DNA of 64,000 nucleotides from Burkholderiales bacterium (GTDB lineage: Bacteria > Pseudomonadota > Gammaproteobacteria > Burkholderiales > Casimicrobiaceae), in contig JADYZP010000062.1 in the NCBI GenBank assembly GCA_020853025.1, positions 50,477 to 114,476 on the forward strand, in the 5' to 3' direction. Within the stretch, counting starts at the first letter, position 1. Each line of letters starts with the position of its first letter. The position numbers and the translations under genes are program-made. Shown here one piece after another: positions 41,436-51,300 of the stretch. Below the pieces are notes generated by a model that was not told where the DNA came from, searched no databases, and saw only the letters and a program-made list of their open reading frames with translations.

Positions 41436-44336
41436 CTATGCCTTCTTGGCGACCTGGCACAGCGTCGTCTTGGTTTCCTGCATCATCGTCACCGCATCGT
41501 AGCCATAGGTGGTGTTGGTGTTCACCGCTTCCCCACGGACGATTGGTGCAGCACCTTCCGGATAGAACTCGAGCATGTCCTTGCCCTCCCACCATCCGGC
41601 GAAATGAAACGGGATGAACGTGGTGCCGGGGCCGACGCGGTTGGTCACCAGCGTCTTCACCGAGATCTTCGCACCGGAGGGCGAGTGCACCCAGACGTAC
41701 TCGCCGTCCTGGATCCGGCGGTCGTTGGCATCCTTCGGGTTGATCTCGATGAAATTCTCCGGCTGCAACTCGGCAAGCCATTTGTTCGAGCGCGTTTCGT
41801 CACCGCCGCCTTCGTATTCGACCAGTCGCCCGCTGGTAAGAATAAGCGGGAACTTCTCGGACACCTTGTCGGCGACGTTCTTCTCCTGGACGCTCTTGAA
41901 CTGCGTCGGCAGCCGCCAGAACGTCTTCTTGTCGTCGTGCGTCGGGTACTTGGCGACCAGGTCCGGACGCGGCGAGAACAAGGGTTCCCGGTGCTGCGGG
42001 ACGGCGTCCGGAAAATTCCACACGACGGCGCGTGCTTTCGCGTTGCCGAACGGATGGCAGCCATGTTTCATCGACACGCGCTGAATTCCGCCCGAAAGGT
42101 CGGTTTTCCAGTTCTTCCCCTCGGCCGCCTTCTTTTCGTCGTCGGTCAGATCGTTCCACCACCCGAGCTTTTTCAAAAGAACGTCATCGAACTCCGGGTA
42201 TCCGGTGGTGAGAGCACCGCCCTTCGGATACGAGCCGTCCGCCGCGAGCAGCGGCACGCCGTCGCGCTCGACGCCGAAGTTGGCACGGAAGCAGCCGCCG
42301 CCGTCCATCATGTGCCGGGAAGTCTGGTACAGGTTGGGAGAGCCCGGGTGCTTGATCTCCGCGGTTCCGTAGCAAGGCCACGGCAAGCCGAAATAATCGC
42401 CGTCGCAGGGACCACCTCGGGCACGCAGCGTCTTCACGTCGAAGGTCGACATGTTCTTCATGTGCAGCTTCAGTCGCTCCGGCGACTGGCCGGTGTAGCC
42501 GATCGTCCACGTGCCGTGGTTGATTTCCTTCAAAATCGACTCGGGTGTGGGCTCGTCCCAGCCGCCCTTGTCCTTCACCATTTCGTAGTTCTTGGTGAAC
42601 TCCTTGTCGAAACCGAACTTCTTCGCAAAGGCGACCATGAGCGTGTGGTCGGGCTTCGACTCGAACAGCGGCTCGATCACCTTCTCGCGCCACTGCAGCG
42701 AACGGTTCGATGCGGTGACCGAGCCGGAGGTCTCGAACTGCGTACACGCGGGCAGCAGGTAGACGCCTTCCTTGCGCACCATCGCGCACATCGCCGCCGT
42801 CGCCGAAGGATAGGGGTCGATGATGACCATCAGGTCGAGCTTCTTCATCGCCTCGAGCATGTCCTTGCCGCGCGACTGGCTGTTCGGCGCGTGGCCCCAG
42901 TACACCACCCCCTTCACATTCGGACCCTGGTCGATCGTGTCGTTCGGGTAGACGACGGCATCGAACCAGCGCGACACCGTGGTACCGGGCTTGGTCATCA
43001 TTCCTTCGGCATACTGCTTCTTCAGCCACTCGTAGTCCACATCCCAGACCTTCGCCCAGTGCTTCCACGAACCTTCGGCCACGCCGTAGTAGCCGGGAAG
43101 CGAATCGGGGTTCGGGCCGATGTCGGTCGCACCCTGCACGTTGTCGTGGCCGCGGAAGATGTTGGCGCCGCCGCCGGATACGCCAATGTTGCCGAGCGCC
43201 AGCTGCACGATGCACGACGCGCGGACCATCGCGTTGCCGATCGAGTGCTGCGTCTGCCCCATGCACCAGACGAGCGTCGACGGCCGGTTCTTGGCCATCA
43301 TCTCGGCGACCTTGGCCATTTGCGCCTCGGGCACGCCACAGACTTCCTCGACCTTGTCGGGAGTCCACTTCGCCATCACGTCTTCCTTCACCTTCTCCAT
43401 GCCGTAGACGCGGTCGCTGATGTACTGCTTGTCTTCCCAGCCGTTCTTGAAAACGTGATAGAGCACGCCGAAGAGGAAAGGGATGTCGGTGCCGGAGCGG
43501 ATGCGCACGTACTCGTCCGCCTTGGCCGCCGTCCGCGTGAAGCGCGGGTCGACGACGATCATCTTCGCGCCGTTTTCCTTCGCATGCAGCATGTGCAGCA
43601 TCGACACCGGGTGCGCCTCGGCCGCGTTGCTGCCGATGTACAACGCGCACTTACTGTTCTGCATGTCGTTGTAGGAATTGGTCATCGCGCCGTAGCCCCA
43701 GGTATTGGCTACGCCGGCGACCGTCGTCGAGTGGCAGATCCGCGCCTGGTGATCGCAGTTGTTGGTGCCGAAGAACGACACGAACTTGCGCATCAGGTAC
43801 GACTGCTCGTTATTGTGCTTCGAGCTGCCGATCCAGAATACGCCGTCGGGCCCCGAGTCCTTGCGGATCGCGAGCAGCTTGTCGGAGACTTCGGTGAGCG
43901 CCTGGTCCCACGACAGGCGCTGCCATTTGCCGTTGACCAGCTTCATCGGCGTCTTCAGCCGATGCGACTGCTCGATGATGCCGTGTTCACGGACCGCCGC
44001 GCCCTTGGCGCAGTGCGAGCCCAGGTTGAGCGGCGACTCGAATACCGGCTCCTGTCGCGTCCAGACGCCGTTCTCGACGGTCGCGTCGACCGCGCAGCCG
44101 ACCGAGCAGTGCGTGCATACGGTGCGCTTGACCTCGACCTTGGCGCCTTCCGTGGCGGCCTCGGCGGTCGCGATCGTGCCGTAGGGCAGCTGGCTCGCGA
44201 AAGCACCGGCACCGGCGGCCAGCCCCGAGCGCTTGAGAAACGTCCGGCGGTCCATCGTCGGCAACCTCGTTCCGGTGAGCCTCTTCAAGCGGGGCCCGGT
44301 GGCAGCTACTGCGTCGGTCTTTCGGGTCAGCAACAT
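41436..44336 (-). CDS. Formate dehydrogenase alpha subunit, molybdopterin oxidoreductase, Tat-exported
   Basis: Tat motif DRRTFLKRSGLAAGAGA; 4Fe-4S VCTHCSVGC; active-site region NLGSHCAKGAAVREHG (Cys, not Sec); molybdopterin-binding domains. Confidence 0.94.
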   Translation of the reverse strand: MLLTRKTDAVAATGPRLKRLTGTRLPTMDRRTFLKRSGLAAGAGAFASQLPYGTIATAEAATEGAKVEVKRTVCTHCSVGCAVDATVENGVWTRQEPVFESPLNLGSHCAKGAAVREHGIIEQSHRLKTPMKLVNGKWQRLSWDQALTEVSDKLLAIRKDSGPDGVFWIGSSKHNNEQSYLMRKFVSFFGTNNCDHQARICHSTTVAGVANTWGYGAMTNSYNDMQNSKCALYIGSNAAEAHPVSMLHMLHAKENGAKMIVVDPRFTRTAAKADEYVRIRSGTDIPFLFGVLYHVFKNGWEDKQYISDRVYGMEKVKEDVMAKWTPDKVEEVCGVPEAQMAKVAEMMAKNRPSTLVWCMGQTQHSIGNAMVRASCIVQLALGNIGVSGGGANIFRGHDNVQGATDIGPNPDSLPGYYGVAEGSWKHWAKVWDVDYEWLKKQYAEGMMTKPGTTVSRWFDAVVYPNDTIDQGPNVKGVVYWGHAPNSQSRGKDMLEAMKKLDLMVIIDPYPSATAAMCAMVRKEGVYLLPACTQFETSGSVTASNRSLQWREKVIEPLFESKPDHTLMVAFAKKFGFDKEFTKNYEMVKDKGGWDEPTPESILKEINHGTWTIGYTGQSPERLKLHMKNMSTFDVKTLRARGGPCDGDYFGLPWPCYGTAEIKHPGSPNLYQTSRHMMDGGGCFRANFGVERDGVPLLAADGSYPKGGALTTGYPEFDDVLLKKLGWWNDLTDDEKKAAEGKNWKTDLSGGIQRVSMKHGCHPFGNAKARAVVWNFPDAVPQHREPLFSPRPDLVAKYPTHDDKKTFWRLPTQFKSVQEKNVADKVSEKFPLILTSGRLVEYEGGGDETRSNKWLAELQPENFIEINPKDANDRRIQDGEYVWVHSPSGAKISVKTLVTNRVGPGTTFIPFHFAGWWEGKDMLEFYPEGAAPIVRGEAVNTNTTYGYDAVTMMQETKTTLCQVAKKA

Positions 44337-44351
44337 GGCGGCCTCCTCTGC

Positions 44352-44597
44352 CTAGATCCGGGTTGTCGCGTAGTAATCGCGCACGTGTTCGGTTTCGCGA
44401 TATCCGCGCGCGGCATTATCCCCATCCGAGGTCGCCTGACCGGTGGTCGGTGCGGCGAGCGGCTGCGCCGCTGCCGCTGCAGCACCGACGCCACCCGCAC
44501 TCAGGGCGAGCAGGAAACGACGGCGTTTGGGATCGGGGGACTGCGCCGGATGCGCCGTGACCGACGCTTGCGCTTCACGCTGGGAAGAGTGGCTCAT
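44352..44597 (-). CDS. Formate dehydrogenase region Tat-target small protein
   Basis: DPKRRRFLLALSAGGVGAAAAAAQPLA Tat-like signal; 81 aa; directly upstream of fdhA. Confidence 0.82.
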   Translation of the reverse strand: MSHSSQREAQASVTAHPAQSPDPKRRRFLLALSAGGVGAAAAAAQPLAAPTTGQATSDGDNAARGYRETEHVRDYYATTRI

Positions 44598-44677
44598 GCG
44601 CACCTCCAAAAAAAAACGTTGCAACGTGACTGTTTTGTACATTGTACTCCCGCCGCGCGGGTTCGGTACATGCGTCG

Positions 44678-45310
44678 TCATTCGATGGCGAGCGAGTCAC
44701 GTTCGACCGCCAGGAAGCAATGCGTGAATGATGCAACGTACCGATAATAGTCGGCAACCTGGCTTTCGCATATTGCACTGCAACAATCGAATACCCAGGG
44801 GCCGATCCGGCGCTCGAAGAATGCCTTTTGCGTTGCCACCGGCTCCGGTTGTCGGTCAGCGAGGCCGACGATCAGGATGCGCATGATTTCGCATAGCGCC
44901 GCCAGGTGGTCCTCATAGATGACAGAATCGCTTTGACGGGCGAGCCCCAGTTTCGCCAGGTCGGCGCGCACACCGACCAGCGGCCGCTGCAGCGTCGCCT
45001 CATTGATCCAGTACGACGCATACAGGTTGCACTCGCTCTTGCCGACGCCGATGAACAGACTTGTATATTCGTCATCGGCCGCCTGTGCGTCCATCGTGCG
45101 GCTGGCAAGCACAAGCCTGTTCCACGCGCCGGCAAGCGGGTTGACACCATCGTCGGTCCACGACTCCGTCGCCCCGAGATCGGCGAGCAGCGCAGCATCG
45201 GGTGGCCCCGCATACAGCCGCGCGAGCAGCGCGTAGAAATCGGCGCGAGCCTGGTCTTCCGGCGCGATCGGCCGTTGCATCGGCATCGGGGCTGTGGTCA
45301 TCGGTTCCAT
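44678..45310 (-). CDS. TorD-like cytoplasmic chaperone for molybdoenzyme maturation
   Basis: ARADFYALLARLYAGPPDAALL ... DDEYTSLFIGVGKSECNLYASYW ... YEDHLAALCEIMRILI. Confidence 0.88.
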   Translation of the reverse strand: MEPMTTAPMPMQRPIAPEDQARADFYALLARLYAGPPDAALLADLGATESWTDDGVNPLAGAWNRLVLASRTMDAQAADDEYTSLFIGVGKSECNLYASYWINEATLQRPLVGVRADLAKLGLARQSDSVIYEDHLAALCEIMRILIVGLADRQPEPVATQKAFFERRIGPWVFDCCSAICESQVADYYRYVASFTHCFLAVERDSLAIE

Positions 45311-47388
45311 CACAGCAGCCGTATGTCGGCGCTGTCTTCGTGCTGGATCAAGTCGACCACGCGGCAGTCCGCGCACATCTTCAGGCGATCGAGTGCACCC
45401 GGAGCCGACCACATCGAGTGCGCCGCGAGCCGGTCCAGCATCGCCTCGACCATCCTTTGTGTGCCGACCGGCTTGCCGCACTTGACGCAGGCGTAGATCG
45501 CCGCCTCGTTGAGCACGCGCGGCGTCTTCGCCGTGGGCGTCAGGTCGAGCTGTGGTATCAGCGTGATCGCATGTTCGGGACAGGTGGCCGCGCAGATCCC
45601 GCACTGGACGCACTTTGCCTCGATGAAACGCAGCTGCGGCGCCTCGGCGTTGTCGAGGATCGCGGACTCCGGGCACGAACCGACGCAGGCCAGGCACATC
45701 GTGCATGCGTCCTTGTTGATCTCGATTGCGCCGTACGGAGAACCATTAGGCAGTGCAATCCGCTGCTGTGGAACCGGCGCATGCGCGGCAAGATGCTCGA
45801 GCGCCATCGCCGCGGTGGTGCGCTTGTCGGCAGTCGCGGCAAACGAGCCCGGCACACGAACGCCCAGCGCGCGAGGCCAGCGCCAAAGCGCGTCGAGATC
45901 GTCGGCGTCGACCACGCGCAGGTGCGCGCCCTGGTAGCCCAGCGCATTGGCGATCGTATCGGCGACACGCATCTGGAATTCCAGCGCTTCGCGGTACTGC
46001 GGCGCCTCTTCGCCGGTGGCGATCACCGCGATCTGCGACGCGCCCCAGGCAAGTGCTGCCAGCCAGACGTCGAGGCCGACCGCTGCGATGTGATGAACCT
46101 CGAGGGGAATCATCCGCGCCGGCAGGCCCTTGCCGCGCCGCGCGAGGCGTGCGATCGAGTCGCGGCCGTCTTCGGCGTGGAACAAGAGGCAGGCGTCGCG
46201 TCCTCCGGCCTTCGTGTACGTCGCCAGCGCGGTCCTGATCCGCGCGCCAAGGTCGGGCGCCGATGGGTAGGTGTAGGTCAGAGCGCCGGACGGGCACACC
46301 GTGGTGCAGGCGCCGCAGCCGGCACAAAGATGCGTCTCGACGAAAACGCCGTCCCCATCGGCCCGGATCGCCAGCGTCGAGCAGACATCGATGCATTGCG
46401 TGCATCCGGTCTTCTGCGATCGACTGTGCGCGCACAGCGACGCCTTGTAATGCACGAACTTCGGCTTCTCGAATTCGCCGGTCAGGTTCGCGAGTTCGGT
46501 CACGGCCTTCGCTTGCACGACCGGGTCGGCGCCCGCGCCGAAATAGCCCTGCGGTGGCTGATGCTGGCGGAACCAGGCGCTGCGGTGAAGGTCCAGCACC
46601 AGGTCGAAGCGTTCGCTGCGCGTGCGATCGGCACGCGCAAAGTCGATCGCCCCCACCGCGCCGCAGGCGGTGACGCACGCACGATGACTCTTGCAGCGGT
46701 CGAGATCGATCTGGTAGCTGTCGTCGATCGCGTGCTCGGGGCAGACGCGAAGGCACGCGTTGCAACGTGTGCACAGATCGAGGTCGATCGGGTTGTCCTG
46801 CTCCCAGCTCGCCGTGAACGATCCGAGCCAGCCGGTCAACGCGGTCAGCCGTCCCGTGTACACCGGATAGGTGCGCTGCGCCGGCAGCGCCGCGCCGTTC
46901 GTGCGGCCGGTGGCCAGCACGGTCACGGCGAGACGCTCGTGCAGCGTGTCGGCCCACCCCAGCGCCGCATCGAGAGGGCCGGTGATCAAGAGCTGCCCCT
47001 CGGAGCGATAGCTGACGCTGGGTACAGGGTCGGGATCGGGTAACGCAGCCATGGCGAGCAAAGCCGCGATCTTGGGTGTCGCCTCCGACGCCTCTGCCGA
47101 CCAGCCTGCGGCTTCGCGGATATTCACGAAGCGGATTTCCTGCGCGCGCCCACCCTCCTCCGCGGCGTCGCCGAGCAGGCGCTGTTCCTGCGTGCAGGCG
47201 ACGAGCAGATCACCCTGCGCGCCGGCGACGAAGGCGGCGAGTTCGCGCTGGCAGAGCATCGTGTGCACGGGTGGCGCCGACGGCAGCGCAAGCGCGCGCG
47301 CCAGCGCCGGCGCATCGAGTGGCATCGTCTTGTTGCAGTTGCAGACGAAAAGTCTTTTGCCGGCGAGTTGCGCTTCTTCGGCGCTCAT
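45310..47388 (-). CDS. Multi-[4Fe-4S] ferredoxin-domain protein of the fdh cluster
   Basis: Repeated ferredoxin motifs (CTRCNACLRVCPEHAI, CAGCGACTTVCPSGAL, CTMCLACVGSCPESAI, CVQCGICAATCPEHAI). Confidence 0.88.
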   Translation of the reverse strand: MSAEEAQLAGKRLFVCNCNKTMPLDAPALARALALPSAPPVHTMLCQRELAAFVAGAQGDLLVACTQEQRLLGDAAEEGGRAQEIRFVNIREAAGWSAEASEATPKIAALLAMAALPDPDPVPSVSYRSEGQLLITGPLDAALGWADTLHERLAVTVLATGRTNGAALPAQRTYPVYTGRLTALTGWLGSFTASWEQDNPIDLDLCTRCNACLRVCPEHAIDDSYQIDLDRCKSHRACVTACGAVGAIDFARADRTRSERFDLVLDLHRSAWFRQHQPPQGYFGAGADPVVQAKAVTELANLTGEFEKPKFVHYKASLCAHSRSQKTGCTQCIDVCSTLAIRADGDGVFVETHLCAGCGACTTVCPSGALTYTYPSAPDLGARIRTALATYTKAGGRDACLLFHAEDGRDSIARLARRGKGLPARMIPLEVHHIAAVGLDVWLAALAWGASQIAVIATGEEAPQYREALEFQMRVADTIANALGYQGAHLRVVDADDLDALWRWPRALGVRVPGSFAATADKRTTAAMALEHLAAHAPVPQQRIALPNGSPYGAIEINKDACTMCLACVGSCPESAILDNAEAPQLRFIEAKCVQCGICAATCPEHAITLIPQLDLTPTAKTPRVLNEAAIYACVKCGKPVGTQRMVEAMLDRLAAHSMWSAPGALDRLKMCADCRVVDLIQHEDSADIRLL

Positions 47389-48050
47389 GAGGTCTTCTTC
47401 CTGTCGCTCACCGGCACCGCGTCGGCGTACGCTGGCGACTCGGTGTCGATGTTCGTTGGCGCCGACGCGTCGGCGTCGGCGGTCGCGAGCGCCGTTGGCG
47501 TGGATCCGGCAATGGGTGGAGACGCGGCCGCGTCTGCCGCGACGACTTCGCCATCGGTCACTGTCCGGTGCTGTTCATCACTTGCCAGTGCCGTGTACAC
47601 CGCGTCGAGCTTGGCCAGCATTCCGGCTGGCATCGGATCGGACTGCGTGTAATCGCCTGTATAGATGTCGAGTCCATCCATCACGTTGAAACGTGAGTCG
47701 CTGAACAGCTTCTTGAGCGCCGCATGCTTGACGTCTTCATCGATCTGCGGCCGCATGAAGACGCTGAAATCCGATTCGATGGTCAGCGTTGCGACCGGCG
47801 GCAGCGGCGCATCCGCCTGCGTATCCGTGCTTGGCACGGTCGGCGCGACCGCTCCGCTCGCCGGCGAGGTGTCGACAGCGGCGGGCGCTACTGCGGCGGC
47901 CGGTGGCGCACCCCGCGCCGCGTCGAGCTTGCGACGCGACCAGCGCGACAGCGAGAACGGCTCCGGGGTCTTCGGGTCGTCGGCCACTGCGACGGTCAAT
48001 CCTTCAGCGTCCGTGCCCGCCACGCGGACGGTCACGCACGAAGGCGCCAT
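47385..48050 (-). CDS. DUF3306 protein
   Basis: FSLSRWSRRKLDAARG, LTIESDFSVFMRPQIDEDVKHAALKKLFSDSRFNVMDGLDIYTGDYTQSDPMP; typical fdh-cluster partner. Confidence 0.85.
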   Translation of the reverse strand: MAPSCVTVRVAGTDAEGLTVAVADDPKTPEPFSLSRWSRRKLDAARGAPPAAAVAPAAVDTSPASGAVAPTVPSTDTQADAPLPPVATLTIESDFSVFMRPQIDEDVKHAALKKLFSDSRFNVMDGLDIYTGDYTQSDPMPAGMLAKLDAVYTALASDEQHRTVTDGEVVAADAAASPPIAGSTPTALATADADASAPTNIDTESPAYADAVPVSDRKKTS

Positions 48051-48522
48051 CGCGAAACGGGTCGTTGCGCCTGACCTTGCGCTTGGGCTCCGGCTTGTAG
48101 TGGAGCGCGACAAAGGCTGCAAGCCATGCGCGAATCGGGTCTGGCAGTGGCACGGGATCGACCCGCTCGCCGCCGTCCATGTACCGCCCGGCCTGGTTGT
48201 AGCTCAAGGTAACGATCTCCGGATACGCTGCGGGTTCGCTCCCATCTTCGCTGAAACGCCACATCACGAACACGATCGGGGTATCGGAGGTCAGATTGAG
48301 GAAATACCCTTCGGCCTCCGTGGGATGCAGTTCGATCGGCATTCGCGGAAAACGCCATGTCGTTCGCTCGGGTCCGTCGGCCACGCATTCGGGTACACCC
48401 GGTACCAGCGCGCCCTCGGCGACGGGAATGATGGACGCCGGCTGCCACTGCTCGCTGATCCAGCGATTGGCGAGCGGGATACGGTCCATCAGCACGTCGA
48501 CTGAAAAGTATATTGGCAGCAT
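48004..48522 (-). CDS. DUF3305 protein
   Basis: [48 protein letters not shown]; overlaps the DUF3306 gene. Confidence 0.85.
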   Translation of the reverse strand: MLPIYFSVDVLMDRIPLANRWISEQWQPASIIPVAEGALVPGVPECVADGPERTTWRFPRMPIELHPTEAEGYFLNLTSDTPIVFVMWRFSEDGSEPAAYPEIVTLSYNQAGRYMDGGERVDPVPLPDPIRAWLAAFVALHYKPEPKRKVRRNDPFRDGAFVRDRPRGGHGR

Positions 48523-48654
48523 GGGTATGGTCGCAACGCGCGCACACGACATATGAACCACGTCGGATCCTGCCGATCATACAGCAGACAGCAGCGACAA
48601 GCAGGCGTTCAACGCCGCCGTCTGCTACCATTTCCACTCACGTTCGAGTACACG

Positions 48655-49758
48655 ATGGCGACCATTATTCCATTGACCGACGCGCGCGCCACCGGCGATG
48701 CCGAAGCGCGCGCGGCGCTGGTACGCGCAGCGGTGCAGGCACCGCCCGTGCCCGGCACACCCGCGGACCTGCGCGGTCGTCCGCTCTCCGATTTGCGCAT
48801 TTCGGTGACCGATCGCTGCAACTTCCGCTGCGTCTACTGCATGCCGAAGGACGTCTTCGGCCGCGACTACCCGTTCCTCGCGCACTCGCAACTCCTGACC
48901 TTCGAGGAAATCACGCGCGTGGCGCGGGTCTTCGCCGGCCTGGGCGTGCGCAAGCTCCGGCTGACCGGTGGCGAACCGTTACTGCGGCGGAACGTCGAGC
49001 GGCTGATCGAGATGCTGCATGGCCTGGGCGAGCTCGATCTGACGCTGACGACCAACGGCGCGTTGCTGGCGCGCAAGGCGCGCGACCTGCGTGCGGCGGG
49101 GCTGTCGCGCGTCACGGTGAGTCTCGACTCGCTCGACGATGCGACGTTTCGCGCCATGAACGACGTCGACTTCCCGGTCGCCCGAGTGCTCGAGGGAATC
49201 GAAGCCGCGGCCGTCGCGGGCCTCATGCCGCTGAAGATCAACATGGTCGTCAAGCGCGGCGTCAACGAGGATTCGATCGTGCCGATAGCCCGTCGCTTCA
49301 AGGGCAGCGGTCACGTCGTCCGCTTCATCGAGTACATGGACGTCGGCGCCACCAACGGCTGGCGGATGGACGACGTCGTATCGGCGCGGCAGATCATCGA
49401 CATGATTGGCGCCGAAATGCCGCTGGTGCCGGCCGATCCGCAGTACCGCGGCGAAGTCGCGCAGCGATGGGCGTACGCGGACGGCAGCGGCGAAATCGGT
49501 GTCATCGCGTCGGTCACGCAGGCATTCTGCCGCGACTGCACGCGGGCGCGGCTGTCCACCGAAGGCAAGCTCTACACCTGCCTCTTCGCCGACCACGGCT
49601 TCGACCTGCGCGAACTTCTCCGTGGCGACTGCGACGACGAAGCGTTGCGCCGCGCGATCGCGGCGATCTGGCGCCAGCGCGAAGACCACTATTCGGAGGT
49701 GCGCACCGCCGCCACCGTGCGTGCGCCGAAAGTGGAGATGAGCTACATCGGTGGCTGA
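48655..49758 (+). CDS. moaA: GTP 3',8-cyclase MoaA (radical SAM)
   Basis: [33 protein letters not shown]-terminal Fe-[23 protein letters not shown]-terminal GG. Confidence 0.96.
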   Translation: MATIIPLTDARATGDAEARAALVRAAVQAPPVPGTPADLRGRPLSDLRISVTDRCNFRCVYCMPKDVFGRDYPFLAHSQLLTFEEITRVARVFAGLGVRKLRLTGGEPLLRRNVERLIEMLHGLGELDLTLTTNGALLARKARDLRAAGLSRVTVSLDSLDDATFRAMNDVDFPVARVLEGIEAAAVAGLMPLKINMVVKRGVNEDSIVPIARRFKGSGHVVRFIEYMDVGATNGWRMDDVVSARQIIDMIGAEMPLVPADPQYRGEVAQRWAYADGSGEIGVIASVTQAFCRDCTRARLSTEGKLYTCLFADHGFDLRELLRGDCDDEALRRAIAAIWRQREDHYSEVRTAATVRAPKVEMSYIGG

Positions 49759-50596
49759 CAATGCAATATCGACCGAGTCCTACCGCCCGCTGCTCACCGA
49801 CGCCGCGCGGCCGGCGACGTTTTTGGTCGCCGCGGTCGACGAGAAGGGCGAGCAGCGCGACGTCCCGGTCGCCGGCGAGCATCCGCTGACGATCTACGTC
49901 GACAAGCAGGAGTTGCTGACCTTGATGACGCTCGGCGGCGCGCCCGAGGCGCTCGCAATCGGCTACCTGCGCAATCAGCGCCTCGTCAACTCGATCGACG
50001 AGATCGTGTCGGTGCAGGTCGACTGGGATTGCAACGCCTGCGCGATCACGACGCGGCACGGCCTGGCCGACCTCGAGGCGAAGACCTCGAAGCGCACCAA
50101 GACCACCGGCTGCGGGCAAGGTACGGTGTTCGGCGACCTGATGGACGAGATCGACAGCGTGCGCCTGCCCGGCGGCGCCACGCTCGCGCAGACGACGCTC
50201 TACGACCTGCTCGACCGCGTGCGGCAGCACGAGACGATCTACAAGCAGGCGGGTGCCGTGCATGGCTGCGCGCTGGCGTCCAACGAGATTGGTGCCGCGC
50301 CGATCCTGATGTTCGTCGAGGATGTCGGCCGGCACAACGCCGTCGACGCGATCGCCGGCCGCATGTGGCTCGACCGCCTGGACGGCGGCGACAAGATCTT
50401 CTACACGACCGGCCGTCTGACTTCGGAGATGGTGATCAAGGCGGCGCAAATGGGTATCCCGTTCCTCGTGTCGCGTTCGGGTCTGACTCAGATGGGCTTC
50501 GAGATCGCGCAGAAGGTCGGATTGACGATGATCGGGCGGGCGATGAACAAGCACTACCTGCTATTCACCGGCAGGCAGCGATTTCTGCGCACGTGA
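49751..50596 (+). CDS. fdhD: Formate dehydrogenase accessory sulfurtransferase FdhD
   Basis: [66 protein letters not shown]. Confidence 0.95.
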   Translation: MADNAISTESYRPLLTDAARPATFLVAAVDEKGEQRDVPVAGEHPLTIYVDKQELLTLMTLGGAPEALAIGYLRNQRLVNSIDEIVSVQVDWDCNACAITTRHGLADLEAKTSKRTKTTGCGQGTVFGDLMDEIDSVRLPGGATLAQTTLYDLLDRVRQHETIYKQAGAVHGCALASNEIGAAPILMFVEDVGRHNAVDAIAGRMWLDRLDGGDKIFYTTGRLTSEMVIKAAQMGIPFLVSRSGLTQMGFEIAQKVGLTMIGRAMNKHYLLFTGRQRFLRT

Positions 50597-50612
50597 CGGA
50601 CGCGCGCGGAAG

Positions 50613-51290
50613 TTGTCATTGCGAAACCCTGTGCTCGATCGCGACGCTGTTGTCGCACCGGCTGTCGGCGCTGAGGGGCGCGCCTTGACCATCGCCGCGG
50701 CCGATGTCACGGGCATCGTCCTGGCGGGCGGCATGGGCCGGCGCATGGGAGGTGTGGACAAGGGCCTGGTCCCGCTGTCGGGAAAGCCGATGGTCGCGCA
50801 CGTGCTGGCGCGCCTGGCGCCGCAGGTCGGGGCGCTGGTCATCAACGCCAACCAGAATCGCGAGCAGTACGCGGCCTTCGGCTATCCGGTGGTTGCCGAC
50901 GCCGTCGGCGGTTTCGTCGGGCCGCTTGCCGGACTGCACGCGGGCATGGCGCAGGCGACTACCGACTGGGTCGTCACCGCGCCCTGCGATTCGCCGTTCC
51001 TGCCCGAAGACCTGGTCGCGCGGCTTGCGGCGGGCATCGTTCGCGACCGAGCGCAGCTTGCCGTGGCGCAGACCTTCGCGCAGCAGCATCCGGTGTTCGC
51101 GCTGGTCGAGCGCAAGGTGCTCGATCATCTGCGCGCGTTCCTCGAAGGTGGCGGCCGCAAGATCGACGCCTGGTACGCGACGCTGAGGATCGTCGCCGTG
51201 ACCTTCGACGACTGCGAAACGGCGTTTCGCAACATCAACACTGCCGACGAACTGGCCGCGGCGGCAGCGCGCGACGCTTCGTCGTCGTGA
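50613..51290 (+). CDS. mobA: Molybdenum cofactor guanylyltransferase MobA
   Basis: GIVLAGGMGRRMGGVDKGLVPLSGKPMVAHVL; VVTAPCDSPFLPEDLV; start uncertain (TTG near 50686 possible). Confidence 0.93.
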   Translation: MSLRNPVLDRDAVVAPAVGAEGRALTIAAADVTGIVLAGGMGRRMGGVDKGLVPLSGKPMVAHVLARLAPQVGALVINANQNREQYAAFGYPVVADAVGGFVGPLAGLHAGMAQATTDWVVTAPCDSPFLPEDLVARLAAGIVRDRAQLAVAQTFAQQHPVFALVERKVLDHLRAFLEGGGRKIDAWYATLRIVAVTFDDCETAFRNINTADELAAAAARDASSS

Positions 51291-51300
51291 ATGCCCCGGT

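Noticed and set aside
41232-44747. 1171-aa plus-strand ORF opposite fdhA
   Set aside because: Antisense shadow of a strongly supported formate dehydrogenase alpha gene in high-GC DNA; no recognisable domain.
45202-47043. 613-aa plus-strand ORF opposite the multi-ferredoxin gene
   Set aside because: Shadow ORF; the minus strand has repeated ferredoxin Cys motifs.
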